Shown here: piece by piece, positions 1 through 6,792 of the stretch | How positions within the stretch are numbered: the first letter of the stretch is position 1 | Layout of the letters: every line of letters starts with the position of its first letter | Assembly: GCA_029862045.1 (NCBI GenBank) | Contig: JAOTYE010000025.1 | Span: forward strand, 1 to 48,464 | Source of the DNA: Gammaproteobacteria bacterium | GTDB taxonomy: Bacteria; Pseudomonadota; Gammaproteobacteria; Steroidobacterales; Woeseiaceae | Reading direction: 5' to 3' | DNA: 48,464 bases | Position numbers and translations under genes: made by a program | Notes under the pieces: model-generated | Databases searched by the model: none | What the model was told of the DNA's origin: nothing | Seen by the model: the letters and a program-made list of their open reading frames with translations, nothing else

Positions 1-1
1 C

Positions 2-1057
2 AGCGAGGGCCAGGTGCAGGATCTCTCGGATTTCGAAGGGGGTCAGATTCGTGCTGCACGCTTCGGTGTGGTCGGCACACTCAATTTCAAGCGACCGTGG
101 CGTTACACGGTGTTTGCGATGACCCATGCGTACGACAAGGGATTCGATGTCGATACCGATGAAGAATTTTCTTTCGGCGACTACCGGCTGGACATTCCAA
201 TGCCAGCCGATCTGACCTTGAGCGTCGGCAAGCAGAAGGAGCCCATCTCAATGGAGCGATTGATGGGTCTCGCGTACCTGCCCATGCAGGAGCGGGGCGC
301 CTTCATCGATGCGCTGCTCCCGTCGCGCAACCACGGCGTCGTTCTCTCCGGGGCAGCGGCCTCGGATAACGTCAGCTGGGCCGTCGGCGCATTTAACAAC
401 TGGATCGACTCGGGCGAGTCATTCAGTGACACCGCGAACGTGTTTGTGGGTCGTACGACCTGGGCGCCCGCGGTTTTTCAGAACGAGAGTAACCTGTTCC
501 ACGTTGGTCTCGGCTTGCGGTACTCGGATTTGAAGCAGCCGGTCCAGGTAAGAAGAACACCGGAATTCAACAGTGCGCCGCGTTACGTCGATACCGGGAT
601 AATTTCAGCGGACGATCAGATGACCTATAGCCTGGAGGCCTACTGGCGCAATGGGCCGTACTGGCTTGGCTTCGAGTACGTCGGGACCGATGTCAACTCG
701 CCGCAAACGGGTAACCCCTTCTTCAGCGGCTATCATGTCACCGGTTCCTGGGCTGTCACCGGCGAGTCGCGTGCCTATCGCAAGCGCAGTGGTGTATTCG
801 ACCCGCTGCCCGTGGCCAGGCCGGTAAACCAGGGCGGGTGGGGCACGGTTGAACTCGCATTTCGTTACTCGAACACCGACCTGACCGACGGAACGCTGGA
901 TGGTGGCGAGATGGACATCTGGTCACTCGGTGTGAACTGGTGGTTCACGAGAAGCGCTCATTTAGGCTTGAACTATCGTCACATCTCGCTGGACCGCGGA
1001 AACCTGCAAGGGGACAGCTCGGGAATTAACGCCCGGATTCTGTTGATGCTGGATTGA
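2..1057 (+). CDS. Phosphate-selective porin OprO/OprP family, 5'-truncated
   Basis: Outer-membrane beta-barrel porin of the OprO/OprP family (Pfam Porin_O_P), which passes phosphate or other anions. The frame is open to the left edge, so the start and signal peptide lie outside. About 351 residues are visible against roughly 430 for the family. The sequence has alternating hydrophobic/polar strands rich in Tyr, Trp and Gly, and the blocks GKQKEP, ER...GAFIDAL and SRNHGVVLSG that recur in this family. Near the C-terminus are typical strands (ELAFRYSNTDL, LGVNWWFT, LGLNYRH). The family call is confident. The substrate is not determinable here, and many homologues outside Pseudomonas are uncharacterised. 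No operon partner is visible downstream. Confidence 0.85.
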   Translation, partial: SEGQVQDLSDFEGGQIRAARFGVVGTLNFKRPWRYTVFAMTHAYDKGFDVDTDEEFSFGDYRLDIPMPADLTLSVGKQKEPISMERLMGLAYLPMQERGAFIDALLPSRNHGVVLSGAAASDNVSWAVGAFNNWIDSGESFSDTANVFVGRTTWAPAVFQNESNLFHVGLGLRYSDLKQPVQVRRTPEFNSAPRYVDTGIISADDQMTYSLEAYWRNGPYWLGFEYVGTDVNSPQTGNPFFSGYHVTGSWAVTGESRAYRKRSGVFDPLPVARPVNQGGWGTVELAFRYSNTDLTDGTLDGGEMDIWSLGVNWWFTRSAHLGLNYRHISLDRGNLQGDSSGINARILLMLD

Positions 1058-1071
1058 AGGTCTATCTCGGC

Positions 1072-1089
1072 CGCGACGCTATCGTCGCG
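1072..1089 (+). terminator. Possible terminator hairpin after the porin
   Basis: A perfect 7-bp stem (CGCGACG / CGTCGCG) closes a 4-nt CTAT loop, 15 bases after the porin stop codon. There is no following run of T, so it could be a Rho-assisted or weak terminator, or only a 3' stabilising hairpin. Confidence 0.35.
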
Positions 1090-1203
1090 TAGTCCGCATC
1101 CGAACGGTAAAGAGCTTCTCGAATCGCTGCAGAATCGCTTAGAATTACCGTACTCTCACTTTTATGCTCAGCCAGACCTGAGTGAGACGTAACTCCCTGA
1201 TTT

Positions 1204-1250
1204 GCGGGTGTAGTTCAATGGTAGAACATCAGCTTCCCAAGCTGACGACG
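1204..1250 (+). pseudogene. Truncated tRNA-Gly(CCC), 5' portion only
   Basis: The 5' acceptor strand GCGGGTG, the D arm (GTTC ... GAAC) and a perfect anticodon arm (TCAGC, loop TTCCCAA, GCTGA; anticodon CCC at 1236-1238) match a bacterial tRNA-Gly. After the variable-loop bases CGACG the sequence stops resembling a tRNA. There is no T arm with GGTTCGA and no CACCCGC to close the acceptor stem. It is therefore a tRNA remnant and cannot give a functional tRNA. It lies in the otherwise gene-free stretch 1058-1409. Such remnants can be left by integration or excision at tRNA genes or by local deletion. Confidence 0.75.
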
Positions 1251-1409
1251 TACCTCGCCGCCTGATAGCGGACATTCGCAGTCTCAGCGATGGCCTAATC
1301 GTGCGGATTGACCTGTTTGAGGTGAATCCGCGTGGCGTCTGTCGCAATAGTGCAAATCAGCCTCCCGCAACCTTCCTATTCGATTCCGTTTCCGGCAGTC
1401 TGATCGGAA

Positions 1410-2906
1410 ATGAAACTCGATCGCTTTATCCGCATCGTCATTGCGCTGTTGATCCTGCTCGTCTTCATCGTGGCGATCGGCGCGATGCTGTTTCTGACCG
1501 AATCAGCCCTGAATGTCTGGGACCGGCTCGTCGACGGACCGAAAGTGCTGCTCTATGGCTACGTGGCCGTCATGGTGGCGCTGCTTGTCACTGCTATCGA
1601 GCTGGTCTGGCGTCTCGTCGTGCGCCGCAAGATTCCCGCAGCGAAGAGGGCAGTACCTGACAAACTGTCACAGAACGACATCAAACAACGTCTGCGCGAG
1701 GCCGAGGCCGCCGGCGTCAATGTTAGTGAAGCGCAGGCCGAGCTACAGGAGCTGGCGGCGAGACAGCGAGCTGGCGCAATTCACCTGTGTTTCTTCGGTG
1801 AAGTTAGCACGGGCAAGAGCTCGCTGATAAGGGCGCTGGTTCCGGCTGCCGACGTCACTGTCGATGTCGTCGGCGGTTCGACGACTGATATTCAACACTA
1901 TCGGTGGCGCAACGATCTGGGTCACCAGATCTTGCTGACCGACGTTCCGGGCACGGGTGGTCACGACGCCGGTTTTGATGAGCAGGCCCTGCAAGAGGCG
2001 CAGCGCGCACACGTTGTGTTGTTCGTAACCGATGGTGATCTGGCGAGACAGGAGTCGCTCGCCGTTGAGGCGCTCCTGGCGTGTGGCAAACCTCTCGTTC
2101 TGGTCATGAACAAGTCCGATCGCTTCGACGTCGAAGAACAGGCCGCACTGATACAACGGCTGCTCGAGCATCTTGACTCTTTGGGCGGCACTGTCGAACG
2201 GGATCGGGTTGTCGCAGTTTCTGCAGGTGGTGAAGTAGACGTCGTCGAGCGGGGTGCTGATGGCTCGGAGGACGTTGTTCGGCGGCAACGCCCGGCCGAT
2301 GTCGGCGTACTCGTCGTCGCAATAAACCGCTTGCTCGAGGAGGCCCTCGACTCGATTGATGAACAACGAGATCGCGCCGTCTTTCGGCTCGCGGCCGACA
2401 AGCTGGCGGAGGCCGAAGCTGAATATCGATTGCAGCGATCGGAACAGATCATCCGCAATGCGACGCGCAAGGCAGTCCTGGGCGCTCTGGCCGCTGTAAG
2501 CCCGGGTACCGATGTGCTGATTCAAGGCTATATCGGCACGGCGATGACACAGGAACTGTGCAAGCTCTATGGTGCGGCCCCGCGAGACCTTGATATCGAG
2601 GAGTTTCTGAATCTGAGTCAAAGCCGGGTGGGACGAGCGTTGCCGCTGTCTCTCGCGGTCGCAGGCAATGGCCTTAAGGCATTTCCGGGCATCGGTACCG
2701 TCGCCGGCGGCCTCGTGCACGCCGTTGCCTATGGGCTGATTTTCGATGCGCTTGGTCGTAGCCTGGTCCTGACACTGTCCCGTCATGGAGAATTTGTGCC
2801 TGACGTTGCCGCGAAAGAATTTGAGGAAGGCATCAGTGAACATATTGAAGCGGGCGTACGCCGCGTTGCCAAAATGGCCCTGGAGCAAAAAACAGGCGGC
2901 AGCTGA
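1410..2906 (+). CDS. Membrane-anchored dynamin-like GTPase with DUF697-like C-terminus
   Basis: A 498-residue GTPase. Residues about 8-30 and 47-70 form two N-terminal membrane segments, followed by a helical linker. The G domain has a P-loop GEVSTGKS (130-137), G3 DVPG (178-181) and G4 NKSD (234-237). The C-terminal third (about 365-470) is alanine/glycine-rich and hydrophobic (for example IQGYIGTAM, FPGIGTVAGG) and resembles the DUF697 region of YcjF/YeeP-like GTPases. The role is probably membrane- or envelope-associated; the substrate process is unknown. The next gene is a paralogue whose start overlaps this 3' end by 71 nt, so they are probably translationally coupled and may act as a pair. 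Confidence 0.85.
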   Translation: MKLDRFIRIVIALLILLVFIVAIGAMLFLTESALNVWDRLVDGPKVLLYGYVAVMVALLVTAIELVWRLVVRRKIPAAKRAVPDKLSQNDIKQRLREAEAAGVNVSEAQAELQELAARQRAGAIHLCFFGEVSTGKSSLIRALVPAADVTVDVVGGSTTDIQHYRWRNDLGHQILLTDVPGTGGHDAGFDEQALQEAQRAHVVLFVTDGDLARQESLAVEALLACGKPLVLVMNKSDRFDVEEQAALIQRLLEHLDSLGGTVERDRVVAVSAGGEVDVVERGADGSEDVVRRQRPADVGVLVVAINRLLEEALDSIDEQRDRAVFRLAADKLAEAEAEYRLQRSEQIIRNATRKAVLGALAAVSPGTDVLIQGYIGTAMTQELCKLYGAAPRDLDIEEFLNLSQSRVGRALPLSLAVAGNGLKAFPGIGTVAGGLVHAVAYGLIFDALGRSLVLTLSRHGEFVPDVAAKEFEEGISEHIEAGVRRVAKMALEQKTGGS

Positions 2907-4197
2907 GGCCGGACAAGACATCGGCTCAGACCACCTTGCGCTTGCGCGCGAAAGCCTGCGGGAGCTCATCGACGATGCGCGTCTTCCTGCGGGTGTGCGC
3001 GACGCATTGGCACACGATTATGATGCCGTGCAAGCCATGCTCGATAAGCTCGAGCATGGTTATCTTCACCTGGCCGCGTTTGGTCGTGTCAGCACAGGCA
3101 AGTCGTCGTTGCTTAATGCTCTCGTCGGCGGCGAAGCATTCTCAGTGAGTCCGCTACACGGTGAAACACGGCAGTCGTCGATGCAGGCCTGGGATGAGGT
3201 CGAGGCGGGCGGTGTATTCCTGATCGATACGCCAGGTCTTGATGAAGCTGGCGGAGAAAAACGCGAGGCCATGGCTCGCGAAGTTGCTGGCCGTTCCGAT
3301 CTTGTCATCTTCGTTCTCGACGGAGACATCACCGAAACCGAGCTGCTCGCACTGCGTACCGTACTTACACAAGGTCGTCCGGTTCTCGTGGCGCTCAACA
3401 AAATCGATCTGTTTACGAGTGATGAACAAGCTTCCTTGCTTGGATCGATACGTGCGAAGACCAAAGGCATCGTCGACGCGGATCATGTTGTCGCTGTGAC
3501 AGCACAACCGCGGCCGCAGGTCGTGATTGAAGTTGATGCAAATGGCGACGAAATCGAAAGCGAGCGGCAACGTGAACCCGATGTTGAGGCTTTGCGGCTC
3601 AAGCTTTGGGATATTCTGGATGCCGAAGGAAAAACCCTGGCGGCCCTGAATGCAAGCCTGTTCGCCTCCGACCTTAGCGACCAGGTTGGCCGTCGAATTC
3701 TGGCGGCACGAAGCGAACTCGGCGAAAAACTGGTGCGTACGTATTGCGTTGGTAAAGGTATCGCTGTCGCATTCAATCCGGTGCCTGTCGCGGACCTGTT
3801 CGCAGCCGCGTTCATTGATGTTGGCATGGTCATTCACCTGTCACGTGTCTATGACTTACCGCTTAGCCGCAGGGAAGCCGGCTCGCTGGTCAAAGTGATC
3901 GTCGCCGAAGCGGCGGCGTTAATGGGAACCGTGTGGGCGTTGCACTTTGTGTCCAGCGCACTCAAGGTCGGTACGGCCGGGCTGTCGACGATCGTCACAG
4001 CCGGTGCACAGGGCGCGATCGCCTACTACAGCACCTATGTCGTCGGTCAGGTCGCTGCAAAATACCTTGGCGAGGGCAAGTCCTGGGGCGAGGGTGGCCC
4101 CAAACATGTCGTCAAGCAAATTCTCGACAGTCTCGATCGCGACACCGTTCTGCACGATGCGAAGCGCGAGATTCAGGCGCGTCTCGGGCTGGGTTGA
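2836..4197 (+). CDS. Second dynamin-like GTPase with DUF697-like C-terminus
   Basis: A 453-residue GTPase starting at GTG 2836, chosen because GAGGAAGG ends five bases upstream; the frame is also open further upstream. G motifs are GRVSTGKS (83-90), DTPG (131-134) and NKID (188-191). Unlike the upstream paralogue it lacks the N-terminal membrane pair. The C-terminal part (about 280-430) is a hydrophobic domain of the DUF697 kind (NPVPVADLFAAAFIDVGMV) predicted to associate with the membrane. The 71-nt overlap with the upstream GTPase implies coupled translation. Paired GTPases of unequal membrane anchoring suggest a hetero-oligomer, which is inference. No specific cellular role is established for this pair. 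Confidence 0.85.
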   Translation: MNILKRAYAALPKWPWSKKQAAAEAGQDIGSDHLALARESLRELIDDARLPAGVRDALAHDYDAVQAMLDKLEHGYLHLAAFGRVSTGKSSLLNALVGGEAFSVSPLHGETRQSSMQAWDEVEAGGVFLIDTPGLDEAGGEKREAMAREVAGRSDLVIFVLDGDITETELLALRTVLTQGRPVLVALNKIDLFTSDEQASLLGSIRAKTKGIVDADHVVAVTAQPRPQVVIEVDANGDEIESERQREPDVEALRLKLWDILDAEGKTLAALNASLFASDLSDQVGRRILAARSELGEKLVRTYCVGKGIAVAFNPVPVADLFAAAFIDVGMVIHLSRVYDLPLSRREAGSLVKVIVAEAAALMGTVWALHFVSSALKVGTAGLSTIVTAGAQGAIAYYSTYVVGQVAAKYLGEGKSWGEGGPKHVVKQILDSLDRDTVLHDAKREIQARLGLG

Positions 4198-4207
4198 GGA
4201 ATCGCTT

Positions 4208-4567
4208 TTGGATCGCATTGCTCGCATGCACCGAATATGGGACACGATTCGCGATATCCCGAAAGGCACGGTCGCGAGTTACGGCCAGGTCGCCGAGATC
4301 GCAGGCATTGCACGCGGCGCACGACAGGTTGGCTATGCCCTGCGGCAGCTGCCCGACGGGCACGACGTACCATGGCATCGGGTGCTACAAATGTCAGGGA
4401 AGATCGCGTTCGACAAGGACAGCCGACCGTATCAAGAGCAATGCAAACGACTTATGATGGAGGACGTCGCGGTCATCGCGGGGCGCGTCGATATGCGAAA
4501 GTACCGCTGGCAACCCGATTTGGACGAGTTGTTGTGGAAACCATCATCGGCATGGGATGAAGAGTGA
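4208..4567 (+). CDS. Alkyltransferase-like protein (Atl), MGMT-type DNA-binding domain
   Basis: A 119-residue single-domain protein of the Ada/MGMT C-terminal family. The active-site PCHR of true O6-alkylguanine transferases is replaced by PWHRV (55-59). This Cys-to-Trp change defines alkyltransferase-like proteins, which bind O6-alkylguanine and hand it to nucleotide excision repair without accepting the alkyl group. The upstream GARQVGYAL block contains the conserved arginine-finger region. I chose TTG at 4208 because GAGGA lies about seven bases upstream. ATG at 4226 is an alternative without a clear ribosome site. It follows the GTPase by 10 bases and overlaps the next gene by 4. Confidence 0.9.
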   Translation: MDRIARMHRIWDTIRDIPKGTVASYGQVAEIAGIARGARQVGYALRQLPDGHDVPWHRVLQMSGKIAFDKDSRPYQEQCKRLMMEDVAVIAGRVDMRKYRWQPDLDELLWKPSSAWDEE

Positions 4568-5904
4568 GTATTCGCAGCAAGCTACGCTCGCAGCTCGTCA
4601 AACTGCTGGTCAGTGAAAAAACACAGTCGGCAAAGCGATCGTTTGCCGAGAAGCGCCGCAAACTCTCGCGTCGGCCACACACCATCTCCGTGTTTCTCGA
4701 GCTCGATGACCCGTACTCCTATTTACTTGCGCAATATCTGCCGAGCCTCGCCGAAAACTACGACGTAGAGTTACGTTACTTTCTCACACAGGCGCACAGT
4801 GACGAGGCGCACCGACCATACGCCGATATGCTCGCCGTGTATGCGGAGCGAGACTGTGCGCGGCTCGCCGCCGAACTCGGCGTGCCGTTTCTAGATAAAG
4901 GGCGGGCGCCGCCTGTCGAGCATCGGCGCGCGTTGATCGATGCGCTGGCCGCCAATAGAAATAACCCGGACTTTGACGACGAATTGTTGGTGTCAATGTC
5001 ACTCTACTGGCGGGGTGATTCCGAAGGTGTCGCAAGGCGTGTTAGTGGCGCGGAGCTATCGGGCGAGGGTGATCGGCTGCTCGCCGAGAATCGGCAGCGA
5101 CTAATCGAGCTGGGGCATTACAACTGTGCGACCTTGCACTACGAAGGCGAATGGTACTGGGGCGTCGACCGGCTGCATTACCTGGTGGCAAGGCTCGATG
5201 GGCTCGGTGCCCGGCGTGAGTCGGCGTCGCTCGGCAAGCTTGCGTCAATTCGCCAGGTGATGCAGATGACATTGCCGATCGCGCCGCCGAGCACTGCAAA
5301 AGATCTGCCGCCACTCGAGTTCTTTTACTCGTTTCGCAGCCCATACTCCTACCTGTCTCTGGGCCGCGTGTTTGCAATCGCCGATGCGTTTGGACTGCGA
5401 GTGAACGTGCGTCCCGTATTGCCGATGGTCATGCGAGGCCTGCAAGTTCCGAAATCGAAGCTGATTTACTTCGCCAACGACACAAGTCGTGAGGCACAAC
5501 GGATGAATATTCCGTACGGTAAGTTCGCCGATCCGATAGGCAAAGGCGTGGAGCGATGCCTCGCCGTATTTTTCTACGCGCAGGGCGAAAAACGCGAACG
5601 TGACTTCCTGCTCAACGCGGGTGAGGCGATTTGGGCACGCGGTGTCGATGTGGCAACGGACAAGGGTATGCGCAAAGTAACGGGCCGCACCGGACTATTC
5701 TGGCCCGATGTCGTGGCCGCGATGCAGGACGATGCATGGCGGCCGATTGTTGATGCAAACCGCGAGTCGATGATGGACTCAGGATGCTGGGGCGTACCGA
5801 CGATGCGCTTGGGTGATTTTGTCGTATGGGGCCAGGATCGCGGCTGGCTACTGGCGCGACACATCGAAGAACTCTGCGAAGCAGGCGATGGAATACTAGT
5901 ATGA
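4564..5904 (+). CDS. Tandem DsbA-fold / 2-hydroxychromene-2-carboxylate isomerase-like protein
   Basis: A 446-residue cytoplasmic protein with two thioredoxin-fold (DsbA-like, kappa-GST/HCCA isomerase) halves. The N-terminal half contains FLELDDPYSYLLAQYL and the C-terminal half FFYSFRSPYSYLSLGRV. Both carry the S/D-PYSY signature where HCCA isomerases bind glutathione. The end has GCWGVPTMRLGD, the conserved cis-proline region (GVPT). There is no CxxC motif, so disulfide oxidoreductase activity is unlikely. It starts at GTG overlapping the atl stop (GTGA) and its stop overlaps the hydrolase start (ATGA), so it is in an operon. The substrate is unknown. Confidence 0.8.
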   Translation: MSIRSKLRSQLVKLLVSEKTQSAKRSFAEKRRKLSRRPHTISVFLELDDPYSYLLAQYLPSLAENYDVELRYFLTQAHSDEAHRPYADMLAVYAERDCARLAAELGVPFLDKGRAPPVEHRRALIDALAANRNNPDFDDELLVSMSLYWRGDSEGVARRVSGAELSGEGDRLLAENRQRLIELGHYNCATLHYEGEWYWGVDRLHYLVARLDGLGARRESASLGKLASIRQVMQMTLPIAPPSTAKDLPPLEFFYSFRSPYSYLSLGRVFAIADAFGLRVNVRPVLPMVMRGLQVPKSKLIYFANDTSREAQRMNIPYGKFADPIGKGVERCLAVFFYAQGEKRERDFLLNAGEAIWARGVDVATDKGMRKVTGRTGLFWPDVVAAMQDDAWRPIVDANRESMMDSGCWGVPTMRLGDFVVWGQDRGWLLARHIEELCEAGDGILV

Positions 5905-6401
5905 CGACGGTGATTTTCTCGCATGGCCAGGAAAGCGGCCCGTGGGGCACAAAGATCCGGGCGATGGCCGAGGTCGCGAAGGAGTTGGGCTGTGAGGTAG
6001 ACAGCATTGACTATCAGGGCATCTCGGATCCAGCGGAGCGCGTGCAAAAACTGCTGCGCGAGTGCCGCGATGTCGACGATTCCCTGATTCTCGTTGGATC
6101 GAGCATGGGCGGACATGTCGCGACCGCGGCAGCGGATCGTTTGCATGCAGCGGGACTATTTGTGCTGGCTCCGGCCTATTTTATGCAAGGATATGAGGAA
6201 GTTACGCCGAACCCCCCGGATCTCCCAATTTGCATTGTGCACGGTTGGCATGATGATATTGTTCCGGTTGAAAACAGCATTCGCTTCGCTGGCTCGTGCG
6301 GGGCTACACTACATGTTGTCGATGGCGATCATCGACTGACATTCAACATCGATGAGATAAATTATTATTTGAAACGATTCATCGAACAACTAAGAAAGTG
6401 A
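5901..6401 (+). CDS. Small alpha/beta hydrolase (YqiA-like esterase family)
   Basis: A 166-residue alpha/beta-hydrolase-fold protein. The nucleophile elbow GSSMGG follows a hydrophobic strand (LILVGSSMGG). A late HGWHDDIVP segment supplies the acidic residue, and the histidine is in DGDHRL. Short single-domain hydrolases like this resemble YqiA/UPF0227 or YdeN-like esterases. The start ATG overlaps the upstream stop (ATGA), so it is translationally coupled to the isomerase-like gene. The natural substrate cannot be read from sequence. Confidence 0.85.
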   Translation: MTTVIFSHGQESGPWGTKIRAMAEVAKELGCEVDSIDYQGISDPAERVQKLLRECRDVDDSLILVGSSMGGHVATAAADRLHAAGLFVLAPAYFMQGYEEVTPNPPDLPICIVHGWHDDIVPVENSIRFAGSCGATLHVVDGDHRLTFNIDEINYYLKRFIEQLRK

Positions 6402-6423
6402 TGCAAAAAATGGGAGGTACAGC

Positions 6424-6732
6424 ATGAGATATTTACTGATATTGGTGGCTTTGGCATTCGCAGGATGCGGCGGCTCTTCGGACGAAACGGCCGGTGAGAA
6501 GCTGGATGCCGCTACTGAGGCGGTTGAAGAGACCGTTGAGGACGTCGTTGACGACGCTGGCGATATGGCGGGAGATGTCGCTGACACAGCCGGTGACATG
6601 GCCGAAAAAGCCGGTGATATGGCTGAAGAGGGCATGAAGGACGCGATGGACAAGGCTGGGGACGTCGAAGACACGCTGATGGAGAAGAAAGAAGAAGTTG
6701 ACGAAGCGCTCGAAGACGCGATGGGGAACTAG
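6424..6732 (+). CDS. Small acidic repetitive lipoprotein
   Basis: A 102-residue protein preceded by GGGAGG. A short signal peptide ends in the lipobox FAGC with the acylated cysteine at position 15. The mature part is Ala/Asp/Glu/Met-rich, with repeated units of the form AGDMA (for example AGDVADTAGDMAEKAGDMAEE) at 7- to 8-residue spacing, so it should be an extended amphipathic helix or coiled coil. It resembles small apolipophorin-like or YtxH-like envelope lipoproteins only in composition; I do not recognise a defined family. It lies between the hydrolase and plsB on the same strand. Confidence 0.75.
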   Translation: MRYLLILVALAFAGCGGSSDETAGEKLDAATEAVEETVEDVVDDAGDMAGDVADTAGDMAEKAGDMAEEGMKDAMDKAGDVEDTLMEKKEEVDEALEDAMGN

Positions 6733-6792
6733 CCTGTAGTCGCGGCTGCAGTCGCGATAGGGCCCACAGACCTACCGGTAGACTAGTTCGCC

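Noticed and set aside
1743..2969. A 408-codon minus-strand open frame opposite the first GTPase
   Set aside because: It is antisense to a protein with intact GTPase motifs and its translation has no recognisable domain; a by-product of codon bias.
6739..6755. Small hairpin TCGCG/CGCGA between the lipoprotein gene and plsB
   Set aside because: Only five base pairs with no T tract; too weak to call a terminator.
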